Source: JAJDGF01 sp031549325 (GTDB taxonomy: Bacteria > Bacillota > Clostridia > Christensenellales > Aristaeellaceae). Taken from it: a stretch of 64,000 bases of DNA. The stretch is taken from NCBI GenBank assembly GCA_031549325.1, contig JAVBQA010000048.1, positions 1 through 64,000 on the forward strand, in the 5' to 3' direction. The translations under genes were made by a program, and so were the position numbers. Within the stretch, counting starts at the first letter, position 1, and each line of letters starts with the position of its first letter. This document shows, one piece after another, positions 7,999-16,151 of the stretch. The notes under the pieces were generated by a model. It worked only from the letters and a program-made list of their open reading frames with translations, searched no databases and was not told the origin of the DNA.

Positions 7999-8996
7999 GG
8001 CGCACGCTGTTGTTTGAAAGCAAGCCTTTTGTGACGGCGGCGGCATCCATCGTGGGCCCCAAGGAGGGGGTGGGGCCGCTCGGACACTGTTTCGACGTGG
8101 TTCTGGAGGACGACCTGCTGGGCATGGACACCTGGGAACAGGCCGAGTCCGAGATGATGCGGCGCACGGCCCAGATGGCGCTCGAGCGCGCAGGGCTGAC
8201 CGAGGCGTCGCTGGGCGTGATGCTGTGCGGCGATCTGCTGAACCAGATCATCGCCTCGGGGTTCGCCGGGCGGGCGCTGGGCGTGCCGTTTATGGGGCTT
8301 TACGGCGCGTGCTCCACCATGATTGAGTCGATGATCCTGGGCGCGGTGCTGGTGGAAGGCGGCTACCGCCAGAACGCGCTGTGCACGGCGTCCAGCCACT
8401 TCTGCGCCGCCGAACGCCAGTACCGGTTTCCGCTGGAGCTGGGCAACCAGCGCCCGCCGTCGGCCCAGTGGACGGCCACGGCCTGCGGCGCGCTGGTGAT
8501 TGAGCCGGAGGCGAAAAAGGCGCTGGCACGGGTGACCCACGGCACCATCGGCGCGGTGGTCGATTACCAGATCAAGGATGCCAACCACATGGGCGCGGCG
8601 ATGGCGCCGGCGGTGGCGGACACGCTGACCCACCACTTTCAGGACACCGGGCGCGACGCCGCGGACTTCGACCTGATCGTGACGGGCGACCTGGGGTACA
8701 TCGGGCGCAATCTGCTGCATGAGCTGATGAAGGAGCGCGGCATCCACATACCGGACGAGAAGCTGATCGACTGCGGCGCGTCGCTGTTCAAAAAGGAGCA
8801 GGACACCCACGCCGGGGCCAGTGGCTGCGGCTGCATCGCGTCGGTTTTGTGCGGCAAGTTCCTGAAGGAGATGTCCGAAGGGCGGCACGGGCGCATTCTG
8901 GCGCTGGGGTCGGGCGCGATGCTCAGCCCCACTAGCTCGATGCAGGGCGAGAGCATCCCGTCGATTTCGTATGGCGTGGCATTGGAGGCGATGTGA
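7995..8996 (+). CDS. spoVAD: Stage V sporulation protein AD
   Basis: 333 residues. SpoVAD is the soluble, membrane-associated subunit of the SpoVA complex that binds dipicolinic acid; it has a thiolase-like fold. ASIVGPKEGVGPLGHCFD near the N terminus, GLYGACSTMIE and the C-terminal GSGAMLSPTSSMQGESIPSIS are family hallmarks. I take GTG at 7995, which forms a GTGA overlap with the spoVAC stop as seen one gene earlier; GTG at 7986 is the alternative. spoVAE follows one base after the stop. Confidence 0.95.
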   Translation: MRRTLLFESKPFVTAAASIVGPKEGVGPLGHCFDVVLEDDLLGMDTWEQAESEMMRRTAQMALERAGLTEASLGVMLCGDLLNQIIASGFAGRALGVPFMGLYGACSTMIESMILGAVLVEGGYRQNALCTASSHFCAAERQYRFPLELGNQRPPSAQWTATACGALVIEPEAKKALARVTHGTIGAVVDYQIKDANHMGAAMAPAVADTLTHHFQDTGRDAADFDLIVTGDLGYIGRNLLHELMKERGIHIPDEKLIDCGASLFKKEQDTHAGASGCGCIASVLCGKFLKEMSEGRHGRILALGSGAMLSPTSSMQGESIPSISYGVALEAM

Positions 8997-8997
8997 T

Positions 8998-9369
8998 ATG
9001 TGGGACACGGTCTGGCTTTTGATCAAGGTGTTTTTGGTGGGCGGCGTGCTGTGCACCCTGGGCGAGCTGCTGATCCTCAAGACCAACATGACCAGCGCGC
9101 GGATCTTGGTGCTGTATGTGGTGTCCGGGGTGATCCTGACGGCGCTCGGGCTGTACAAGCCGCTGGTGGACTGGGCGGGCGCGGGCGCGACTGTGCCGCT
9201 GACGGGGTTTGGGTATTCGCTGGCGATGGGCGCGATCAACGGCGTGCACGAGATGGGGATCCTCGGCGCGTTCACCGGCGGGATCGTGGCCACGGCCGGA
9301 GGGGTGGCGGCGGCCATCGTGTTTGGATTGCTGAACGCGCTGGTGTTCAAGCCGAGCGCAAAACCCTAG
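8998..9369 (+). CDS. spoVAE: Stage V sporulation protein AE
   Basis: 123 residues with four hydrophobic helices and the conserved segment GAGATVPLTGFGYSLAMGAI, which is related to SpoVAC. It is the third subunit of the minimal clostridial SpoVA set (AC, AD, AE); no spoVAA, spoVAB or spoVAF lies here. ATG at 8998 has GGAGGCG at 8984-8990. The TAG stop (9367-9369) uses the TA target site and first G of an inserted inverted-repeat element, so the present 3' end was shaped by that insertion. Confidence 0.93.
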   Translation: MWDTVWLLIKVFLVGGVLCTLGELLILKTNMTSARILVLYVVSGVILTALGLYKPLVDWAGAGATVPLTGFGYSLAMGAINGVHEMGILGAFTGGIVATAGGVAAAIVFGLLNALVFKPSAKP

Positions 9370-9399
9370 GTAAGCATTGATCAAATAAGCGCTTACCTA
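9367..9399. mobile_element. 33-bp relic of a foldback MITE (both ends, no core)
   Basis: TA-GGTAAGCATTGATCAAA joins directly to TAAGCGCTTACC-TA. The ends equal those of the 161-bp element at 53801-53961, including the flanking TA duplication, but the internal arms are missing. The left TA belongs to the spoVAE stop codon; the right TA is followed by AATGGG, so the pre-insertion stop was probably TAA. Confidence 0.7.
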
Positions 9400-9426
9400 A
9401 ATGGGATATATGGCCCGGGCAAGTGA

Positions 9427-9475
9427 AAACGGGGGATTCGCAAGGGACCTTAGTCCCCTTTGCAATCCCCCGTTT
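9427..9475 (-). terminator. Terminator of metY
   Basis: A roughly 20-bp stem (AAACGGGGGATT... paired with ...AATCCCCCGTTT) with a 6-nt loop. On the minus strand it is followed by TTTTC, giving an intrinsic terminator just after the metY stop. Confidence 0.75.
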
Positions 9476-9490
9476 GCGATCTCTCGGCTT

Positions 9491-10756
9491 TTACGCTTTA
9501 TCCAAGGCCTGGCGCACGTCTTGCACAATGTCCTCAATGTGCTCGCATCCGACCGACAGCCGGATCAGGCCGGCCGTGATCCCGGCGCCCGCCAGCTGCT
9601 CGTCGGTGAGCTGGCGATGGGTGGACGACGCAGGATGCAGCGCGAGCGTGCGGATGTCCGCCACATGCACCACGTTGCTCGCAAGCTGCAGCGCGTCGAT
9701 GAACCGCGCCGCCGCCTCGCGCCCGCCCTTGACGGAGAAGCTGATCACGCCGGCGCAGCCGTTCGGCAGATACTTCTGCTTCAGCTGGTGGTACTTGCTG
9801 CCCGGAAGCGCCGGATAGTTCACGAACTCGACCTTGTCGCTGCCATTCAGCAGCTCGGCCACCACCTCGGCGTTCCGGCAATGCCGCTCCATGCGCAACG
9901 CCAGGGACTGCAGCCCGAGGTCCAGCAGGAATGCGTCCTGCGCGCTGGGGAGCGCGCCGAAGTCGCGCATCAGCTGCATCCGCGCCTTGATGATGAACGC
10001 CAGCTTGCCGTATTCCTTCGCATACACGATGCCGTGGTAGCTCTCGTCCGGCTGGGTGAACTGGGGGAACCGGCCGCTCGTCCAGTCGAACGTGCCGCCG
10101 TCGACGATCACGCCGCCCACGATCACCGCGTGGCCGTCCATGTACTTGGTCGTGGAGTGGATCACGATGTCCGCGCCGTGCTCGATCGGGCGGCACAGGA
10201 TGGGCGTGGCGAACGTGTTGTCGATCGCCAGCGGCAGGGAGCACGCGTGCGCCACCCGCGCGAATTTCTCGATGTCCAGCACGCTGACCGCCGGGTTGGC
10301 GATGGTTTCGCCGAAAACCAGCTTGGTGTTGGTGCGGATGGCGGCCTTGATCGTGTCCTCGTCGGCGTCCTGATCCACAAACGTGCACTCGATTCCGAGG
10401 CGCTTGATCGTGAACGCGAACAGGTTCACCGTGCCGCCGTAGATTTGAGAGGCGCTGACGATGTGGTCCCCCGCCTGGCACAGGTTCAGCACGGTCATCA
10501 GCGACGCCATCTGGCCGGACGTGGTCATCAGCGCGGCCACGCCGCCCTCCAGCGCCGCGATCTTCTCCTCCACAAAGCCCACCGTGGGGTTGGTGATGCG
10601 GGAGTAAATGTGGCCGTCCGTCGGGCAGTCGAACAGATGCCCAATGTGTTCGGACGAGGTGTATTCGTAGGTTGTGCTCTGGTAGATGGGCATGGTGTGC
10701 GTCTCGCCGTTTTTAGGTTGGTATCCGGCGTGCAGCAGCTTGGTTTCGGGTTTCAT
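9491..10756 (-). CDS. metY: O-acetylhomoserine sulfhydrylase (aminocarboxypropyltransferase)
   Basis: 421 residues, typical of the Cys/Met-metabolism PLP enzymes. It forms homocysteine from O-acetylhomoserine and sulfide in the cytoplasm. The PLP lysine lies in IHSTTKYMDGHAVIVGG, the cofactor-binding SGQMAS and DNTFATP segments are present, and YSRITNPTV near the N terminus matches MetY more than cystathionine synthases. The ATG at 10756 has AAAGGGGG just upstream; in-frame codons further upstream have no site and run into the promoter. metA, about 14 kb away, has the acetyl-CoA-type Glu111 and would supply the substrate. A methionine gamma-lyase role is less likely. Confidence 0.88.
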   Translation of the reverse strand: MKPETKLLHAGYQPKNGETHTMPIYQSTTYEYTSSEHIGHLFDCPTDGHIYSRITNPTVGFVEEKIAALEGGVAALMTTSGQMASLMTVLNLCQAGDHIVSASQIYGGTVNLFAFTIKRLGIECTFVDQDADEDTIKAAIRTNTKLVFGETIANPAVSVLDIEKFARVAHACSLPLAIDNTFATPILCRPIEHGADIVIHSTTKYMDGHAVIVGGVIVDGGTFDWTSGRFPQFTQPDESYHGIVYAKEYGKLAFIIKARMQLMRDFGALPSAQDAFLLDLGLQSLALRMERHCRNAEVVAELLNGSDKVEFVNYPALPGSKYHQLKQKYLPNGCAGVISFSVKGGREAAARFIDALQLASNVVHVADIRTLALHPASSTHRQLTDEQLAGAGITAGLIRLSVGCEHIEDIVQDVRQALDKA

Positions 10757-10789
10757 GTGATGGGCCCCCTTTGCGTGTGGATGTTCGGC

Positions 10790-10818
10790 AGTATAGCAGA
10801 CTTTATCATGGTAATCAA
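10790..10818 (-). promoter_or_regulatory. metY promoter
   Basis: On the minus strand TTGATT, 17 bp, TATACT preceded by TGC. The -10 lies about 35 bp before the metY start, giving a short leader with no room for a SAM riboswitch. Confidence 0.7.
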
Positions 10819-10842
10819 GTATGGATATTGTAAACTGCGTGG

Positions 10843-12285
10843 TTACTCGCCCCGCAGGTCGCCGGTGATGGCGGCCGTCAGCGTGACCAGCGAGATCTGG
10901 GGCGGGTTCAGCAGCCGGAAATCGGGCAGGAACACCTTGTCGGTAACGCCCAGCCCGGCGGTGGTGTAGAGCGTGGACAGTCCGAGCAGGCGCTCGCCCT
11001 GAACGTCCGCCTGGGAGGGGAACCAGCCGTGGCGGGCGTACAGGCTGTTGGGGATGTACAGCGCGCCAAGGAAGGGGAGCCGCCACACGCCGCCGCAGTA
11101 GTGCCCGGCCAGCACCAGATCCACCGTGGGAAGGTAGGCGATGGTGTCCTCCTGGCCCAGCTGCTGGGAGAGGTTCATGAACTCCTCCGGCGGCGGGATG
11201 TGAGACAGCATGATGTGGATGTCGGTGGGCAGCATCTGGCCCGACGCCTGCTGGGTGAGCCGCATCTGGTGGTATCGCCAGTCGCTGAGAGGCAGCGCGT
11301 TGCGGTCGCCCGCCACGCCCTGGGACACGCCGGTCCGCTCGAGCCGGACCTGATCATCCAGCGCCTTGAGGTTCTCGGTCAGGTTGATGTTCAGCACCTG
11401 GGTGGGCGACAGATACAGGTTGATGTTGCCCACGCGCACAGGTGTCGTATGCGCCAGATAGGTGGCGCCCCGCTGCTCCGCGCCCAGCACCCAGTCGGCG
11501 AGCACCATCTCGCCAACTTTCAGGCCCTCCTGCTGGCGCACCTCGCGCAGCAGCGGCTCGGGGTCGGAATCCCCGGCGATAAAAAACTTGGGCTTGCTGG
11601 CGGGCAGCGCCTGCAGCAGGTCATAGAAGGGCTGCGGGTTGCCGCTCGCGCCCACCATGTCGCCCACAAAGACCGCCATGTCGTATTTTTCGCTGGCCAG
11701 CGTGCGCTGCAGCACGTTCTGCGCGCTGCCGTACTCGCGGCCGTGCAGGTCGCTCATCAGCGCGATCGTGTAGCCCTCTAGCTCCTTGGGAAGCCCGGCG
11801 ATGCTGATTTTTTGCTTTTCGACGGTCAGGGTGGTGTTGGAAAAACCCATCATCGAGATCAACACCACCATGGCGGCCAGCAGCAGAAACATGGGGAAAG
11901 ACAGCGTGGAAAAAAAGCGCACCACGCGCCGCAGGGGCGTCTGCTCCACGTCCACGCCGGCCTCGGACTGCTGGGTGAACGCCGTGAACAGGTTCATCGC
12001 CTTTCGCGTGTATCGCACCGTGCTGGCGCTACCCGCGCGCAGCGTGCGGCCAACTCTCTTCATGGCCTTGCTGCGGGATGCGCGCGTTTGCTTGCGGACG
12101 CTGGACTGCTTTTCTGCCTCGGGCGCGCCCGCTTTTTTGCGTTGGACGCGCTGCGGCTCCTCGGGCGCCGGCGCGCGGTTCTTGCCGCCTTTGCCGCGCT
12201 GCGGCTTCTCGGCGGCCGGCGCGTCGGCTCTTCTGTCGCGGCGGCGGGGCGCCGGTGTTTTCGGTTTTTCGGGCGGATTTGGCAT
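10843..12285 (-). CDS. Metallophosphoesterase-family protein with altered metal-binding motifs
   Basis: 480 residues. The first 100 are basic and low in complexity (Pro, Arg, Lys, Ala), then a membrane helix (about 128-147), then a calcineurin-like phosphoesterase domain outside the membrane. SDLHG (about 178-182) and GDMVG are normal. The next motif, usually GNH(D/E), reads AGDSDPE, and the final GHTHGG reads GHYCGG, so one His of each is replaced by Ser and Cys. SHIPPP is kept. It may bind one metal, use another, or act as a receptor. The ATG at 12285 has AAGGGAG upstream; the longer frame would start at TTG 12303. Monocistronic. Confidence 0.75.
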   Translation of the reverse strand: MPNPPEKPKTPAPRRRDRRADAPAAEKPQRGKGGKNRAPAPEEPQRVQRKKAGAPEAEKQSSVRKQTRASRSKAMKRVGRTLRAGSASTVRYTRKAMNLFTAFTQQSEAGVDVEQTPLRRVVRFFSTLSFPMFLLLAAMVVLISMMGFSNTTLTVEKQKISIAGLPKELEGYTIALMSDLHGREYGSAQNVLQRTLASEKYDMAVFVGDMVGASGNPQPFYDLLQALPASKPKFFIAGDSDPEPLLREVRQQEGLKVGEMVLADWVLGAEQRGATYLAHTTPVRVGNINLYLSPTQVLNINLTENLKALDDQVRLERTGVSQGVAGDRNALPLSDWRYHQMRLTQQASGQMLPTDIHIMLSHIPPPEEFMNLSQQLGQEDTIAYLPTVDLVLAGHYCGGVWRLPFLGALYIPNSLYARHGWFPSQADVQGERLLGLSTLYTTAGLGVTDKVFLPDFRLLNPPQISLVTLTAAITGDLRGE

Positions 12286-12367
12286 CGTCTGCTCCCTTAC
12301 CAATGTGAAGATATACGCATACCATTATAAATCCAATCCGCGAAAGTGGCAAGTGGCAACTGGTTTG

Positions 12368-12376
12368 TGGTATAAT
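12368..12376 (+). promoter_or_regulatory. Extended -10 promoter of radA
   Basis: TGGTATAAT, a consensus -10 with the extended TGn. No good -35 lies 17 bp upstream. The start site would fall about 15 bases before the ATG at 12399. Confidence 0.6.
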
Positions 12377-12398
12377 ATGCCGCGAGGTGAACCAAAAG

Positions 12399-13769
12399 AT
12401 GGCCAAACTCAAGACGAAATTTGTGTGTGCCGACTGCGGCTACGAGAGCGTCAGGTGGCTGGGAAAATGCCCGGAGTGCGGGGTGTGGAACTCGATGGCC
12501 GAGGCGGCCCCGCAGCCCGAGCTGCCCGAGGCCAAAAAACTGAAGCGCCGCCCGGGCGCGGGGAGCGACCCGGTGCTGGTGGACGACATCCCCGATGAGC
12601 ACATGCGACGCTTTGAAACCGGCGAGTCCGAGCTCGACCGGGTGCTGGGCGGCGGCGTGGTGCCGGGATCGCTGATCCTGGTGGGGGGCGATCCGGGCAT
12701 CGGGAAATCCACGCTGCTCACCCAGGTGGCCGGGCACATGGCCGCACAGGAGCGCAGCGTGCTGTACGTCTCCGGCGAGGAATCGGCGCGCCAGATCAAG
12801 ATGCGGGCGAAGCGCCTGACGAGCGGCGGCAGCGGGTTTTTGGTGCTGCCTGAGAACGACATGGAGATCATCGAGCAGCGCATGGAGGGTGTGCAGCCCG
12901 AGGTCATGATCGTGGATTCCATCCAGACCATGTACCGCCCGGATATCGCCTCCGCGCCGGGCAGCGTGTCCCAGGTGCGCGAGTGCGCGGCGCAGCTGAT
13001 GCGCTTCGCGAAGCTGTCCGGCTGCGCGGTGTTCCTGGTTGGGCATGTCACCAAGGAGGGCTCGATCGCCGGGCCGCGCGTGCTCGAGCACATGGTGGAC
13101 GCCGTGCTGTATTTCGAGGGCGACCGCCAGCACCAGTATCGCCTGCTGCGCGCGGTGAAGAACCGCTTCGGCTCGGTGAACGAACTGGGCATGTTCGAGA
13201 TGACCGGCGAGGGCATGACCGCCGTGCCCAACGCCTCCGAAGCGCTGCTGAGCGAGCGCGCCCACGAAAGATCCGGCTCGGTGGTGATGTGCGCCATGGA
13301 GGGCAGCCGATCCCTGCTGGTGGATGTGCAGGCGCTGGTGGCCACCACGGTTTTCGGGAACCCCAGGCGCATGGCCTCGGGCGTGGATCAGGGGCGGCTG
13401 GCGCTGCTGCTGGCGGTGCTCGAAAAGCGCGCCGCGCTGCCGCTGTACAACCAGGATGTTTACATCAACATCGCCGGCGGCCTGACGCTGTCCGAACCGG
13501 CCGCCGATCTGGCGCTGTGCGCCGCCGTGGCTTCGTCGGCCAGGAACCGAGCGCTGCCCGGCAACTGCGCCGTCATGGGCGAGGTGGGCCTGGCCGGGGA
13601 GGTGCGCGCCGTGCCCCAGGCCGAGCGCCGCCTATCCGAGTGCGCCCGCCTGGGTTTCGAGTTCGTGGTGCTGCCCAAGCTGAACCTGCGCGGGCTCAAA
13701 ATCCCCGACGGCGTTGCCGTTCGCGGCGTCGAAACCGTCGCCGAGGCGCTGGCGGCGCTGCTGGGGTGA
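12399..13769 (+). CDS. radA: DNA repair protein RadA/Sms
   Basis: 456 residues, full length. RadA is a RecA-like ATPase that helps branch migration of recombination intermediates. In order: zinc finger CADCGYESVRWLGKCPEC (residues 9-26), Walker A GDPGIGKST, the RadA motif KNRFGSVNELG, and a C-terminal Lon-like domain (GGLTLSEPAADLA). ATG at 12399 has GAGGTG nine bases upstream; the GTG at 12387 lies within that site. Its own promoter precedes it. A SpoIID-type gene follows after 91 bp. Confidence 0.96.
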   Translation: MAKLKTKFVCADCGYESVRWLGKCPECGVWNSMAEAAPQPELPEAKKLKRRPGAGSDPVLVDDIPDEHMRRFETGESELDRVLGGGVVPGSLILVGGDPGIGKSTLLTQVAGHMAAQERSVLYVSGEESARQIKMRAKRLTSGGSGFLVLPENDMEIIEQRMEGVQPEVMIVDSIQTMYRPDIASAPGSVSQVRECAAQLMRFAKLSGCAVFLVGHVTKEGSIAGPRVLEHMVDAVLYFEGDRQHQYRLLRAVKNRFGSVNELGMFEMTGEGMTAVPNASEALLSERAHERSGSVVMCAMEGSRSLLVDVQALVATTVFGNPRRMASGVDQGRLALLLAVLEKRAALPLYNQDVYINIAGGLTLSEPAADLALCAAVASSARNRALPGNCAVMGEVGLAGEVRAVPQAERRLSECARLGFEFVVLPKLNLRGLKIPDGVAVRGVETVAEALAALLG

Positions 13770-13860
13770 CGGCGACAACAAAATCGAGCCAAAAAGCGGC
13801 AATCATAAGCAACCAACCGGGAGATCAAACTAGGTTTGAAGAAACGGGAGGTTGTTTTTT

Positions 13861-14871
13861 ATGATGAAAAAATGGTGGATCCTGGCGCTGGTTCTGGCGC
13901 TGCTGGCTGCGGCGCTTTCGGGCTGCTTCTCAGCGAGCAACACGCCCGACGCGAACACCGAGCCGACGCCGTCTCAGACGCCCGGGGACAACACGGTTTC
14001 CGGCACGCCCAAGCTGCCCGAAAAACTTCAGCTGGTGGACGGCGTGCCCCAGCTGAAGGTGTACAACCTGGCCAGCAAGTCCATCGAGAAGATGGATCTG
14101 GAAAGCTACGTGGAGGGCGTGCTGGCGGGCGAGATGCGCAACGACTGGCCCATGGAGGCCCTGAAGGCGCAGGCGATTCTGGCGCGCACCTTCGTGCTGA
14201 AGTTCGTCAGCGAAAAGAAGTCGCAGTATGAGGGCGCGGACATCTCAACCGACATCAAGGAGGCGCAAGCCTACGACGCGGAGGCGATCAACGAACGGGT
14301 GAAGCGCGCGGTGGACGAGACGCGAGGCATGGTCATGGTGTCCGGAAGCGATTTCCCATACGCCTGGTTCCACGCCCACGCGGGCGGCAAGACCGAGCTG
14401 GCCAAGGCCGCGCTGGATTATAAGGAGGCGGAGCCGCCCTACACGCAGGTTGTCGACTCGCCCGACTCCGACAAAGCGCCCGACGCGGTGAAGCAATGGA
14501 CGGTCAGCTTCACCTCCGCGGAAGTCGCGAAGGGCTGCGCCGACGCGGGCCAGGATGTGGGCGGCGCGGTAGATTCAATCGCCATCGGCGAGAAGGGGGA
14601 ATCCGGGCGCGCGGTCACGTTCACGGTAAACGGTAAGACCGTGTCCGGCCCGGCGCTCAGACTGGCGTTAGACGGCAAAAAGCTGAAGTCCACCCTGCTC
14701 GACAGCGTGACGCTTGAGAATGGCAATGTGACTTTTACCGGCAAGGGCTACGGCCACGGCGTGGGCATGTCTCAGTGGGGCGCGTATGGCCTGGCCGAAC
14801 AGGACAAAAAAGCCGAGGACATCGTGAAACACTACTTTAAGAACGTCGAGATCACAAAACTCTGGAGCTAA
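13861..14871 (+). CDS. SpoIID/LytB-domain lipoprotein (lytic transglycosylase)
   Basis: 336 residues. A lipoprotein signal peptide (MMKKWWILALVLALLAAALS-GC) places it on the outer face of the membrane. LAGEMRNDWPMEALKAQA contains the catalytic Glu of SpoIID, which cleaves glycan strands during forespore engulfment, and GYGHGVGMSQWGAYGLAEQ near the C terminus is the other family hallmark. Length equals SpoIID, but without spoIIQ or spoIIR nearby I cannot tell true SpoIID from a paralogue such as CwlB-activator LytB. GGGAGG at 13846-13851 selects the ATG at 13861 (or 13864). A hairpin terminator follows. Confidence 0.85.
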   Translation: MMKKWWILALVLALLAAALSGCFSASNTPDANTEPTPSQTPGDNTVSGTPKLPEKLQLVDGVPQLKVYNLASKSIEKMDLESYVEGVLAGEMRNDWPMEALKAQAILARTFVLKFVSEKKSQYEGADISTDIKEAQAYDAEAINERVKRAVDETRGMVMVSGSDFPYAWFHAHAGGKTELAKAALDYKEAEPPYTQVVDSPDSDKAPDAVKQWTVSFTSAEVAKGCADAGQDVGGAVDSIAIGEKGESGRAVTFTVNGKTVSGPALRLALDGKKLKSTLLDSVTLENGNVTFTGKGYGHGVGMSQWGAYGLAEQDKKAEDIVKHYFKNVEITKLWS

Positions 14872-14882
14872 CGACCGCAAGA

Positions 14883-14932
14883 AGGCCACCGGGCGGATGA
14901 CCGTCAAGGCATCCGCGTCGGTGGCCTGTTTT
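14883..14932 (+). terminator. Terminator of the SpoIID-type gene
   Basis: AGGCCACCG pairs with CGGTGGCCT, with an inner GCGGATG/CATCCGC helix, and is followed by GTTTTGG. Lies in the short convergent gap. Confidence 0.65.
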
Positions 14933-14939
14933 GGCGCGC

Positions 14940-15914
14940 TCAATCCACGAGCTTGCTGTATTTTGAGGAGATCCAGCCGACGCAGTCCTTGTAGTAGACC
15001 TTATACCAGCGCACACAGCGCCCGTCGACCCATGAACTGCCCGCGTAGCCTGCCCGGTCGCCCTTGCTGATGGTGCCGAGCTTGCGGCTGCTGGCGCAGG
15101 GGGCGCTGCGCACGTTCACATCGCCGGTCGCCTTGACAAAGGCGCCGTGGCAACCCGCGGCAACCGGCGCGTCGCGCCAGCCATCGTCCCAATCATGAAG
15201 GTCGCCCCGCTCCAGGCCCACAAGCTTGCCGCACTTTGAAGAGATCCAGCCGGCGCCGCCCTTGTAGTAGACCCTGTACCAGCGCACGCCGCGCTCGTCG
15301 ACCGACGAGCTGCCCGCGTAGCTGGCCCGGCCGCCCTTGGCGACAGTGCTGAGCTCGTGGCCATTGAAAAAGGGGGCGCTGCGCACGCTCGCCTCGCCGA
15401 TCGCCTCCACAAAGGGGCTGCCCGGCGCCGAATCATGAAGGGACGGGGTCTTTTCCGGCAGCGCCGGCGCGCCAAACACGGCGTCGACCATCGCAAGCCC
15501 GCGCGAATGGTAGCCCTCCAGCCCGAGGAACACGCTGCCCTGTACCGTGGCGGTGCTGCCGTAGCGCAGGGACAGCCCCGCGTCCACGATTTGCAGCGAG
15601 TCAATATAATACACGCCGTCTCTTCCCGTTTCCTCGTCCACGATCTCGCAGGTGAACGGGGCGGACAGCACCAGAATGCTCGCGATTTCCGCGCTTGCGC
15701 CATCCGGGGAGTAGGCCTCGGGCTTGAGCTTTCCGGTGTATGCAGCGGGCATGTTGTTTGGGTATTGATGGTCGGACGGATCGCCGGGCACGCCGACCTT
15801 CACGCATTGGGTGAAGCCGTTTTCCGCCGGCTCGGCCGCGGCGGAGGGGATCGCTGCGCCGAGGCTCAGTATAAGAAAAACCACAAATATCAGCGGGATT
15901 CGAGAGTGTTTCAT
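14940..15914 (-). CDS. Secreted protein with two C-terminal SH3-like domains
   Basis: 324 residues with a cleavable signal peptide (hydrophobic residues 6-24, cleavage near PSAAAEP). Residues 30-170 form a domain I do not recognise. Two bacterial SH3-type repeats follow: V-x-AIGEASVRSAP...WYRVYYKGGAGWISSK and a second copy V-x-ATGDVNVRSAP...WYKVYYKDCVGWISSK, each about 60 residues. Such domains usually bind cell-wall peptides, so a wall-associated role is inferred. No catalytic domain is visible. The ATG at 15914 has GGAGGTG upstream; a TTG at 15917 is the alternative. Convergent with the SpoIID-type gene. Confidence 0.75.
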   Translation of the reverse strand: MKHSRIPLIFVVFLILSLGAAIPSAAAEPAENGFTQCVKVGVPGDPSDHQYPNNMPAAYTGKLKPEAYSPDGASAEIASILVLSAPFTCEIVDEETGRDGVYYIDSLQIVDAGLSLRYGSTATVQGSVFLGLEGYHSRGLAMVDAVFGAPALPEKTPSLHDSAPGSPFVEAIGEASVRSAPFFNGHELSTVAKGGRASYAGSSSVDERGVRWYRVYYKGGAGWISSKCGKLVGLERGDLHDWDDGWRDAPVAAGCHGAFVKATGDVNVRSAPCASSRKLGTISKGDRAGYAGSSWVDGRCVRWYKVYYKDCVGWISSKYSKLVD

Positions 15915-16136
15915 CAAGCACCTCCATCAGTTTCAATTGGCTAAGAGACGCCGAAAGGGCGCTGGATCGCCGGCGCGTTCAAGCGTTTTGGCGCGGCTCG
16001 GCGCTGCGGGACGCCCACGCCGTCGCGCGAATTGCCCTGTGGTTATCGTATGCGTGTCGTGCGCCGGTTTTGCCTGCCACTGGAGGAAATGGCCGCTCGA
16101 TTTTAACCCAATCGGCGCGATAACGACGCCGGCGTG

Positions 16137-16145
16137 TGGTATACT
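16137..16145 (+). promoter_or_regulatory. Extended -10 promoter with start site at the ATG
   Basis: TGGTATACT (16137-16145) lies only seven bases before the ATG at 16152. A start seven bases after the -10 would make a leaderless mRNA; no Shine-Dalgarno sequence exists between them. Confidence 0.6.
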
Positions 16146-16151
16146 ATCCTC

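Noticed and set aside
10757..10842. SAM riboswitch in front of metY
   Set aside because: The mapped -10 lies only about 35 bp before the start codon, leaving no room for a riboswitch and terminator.
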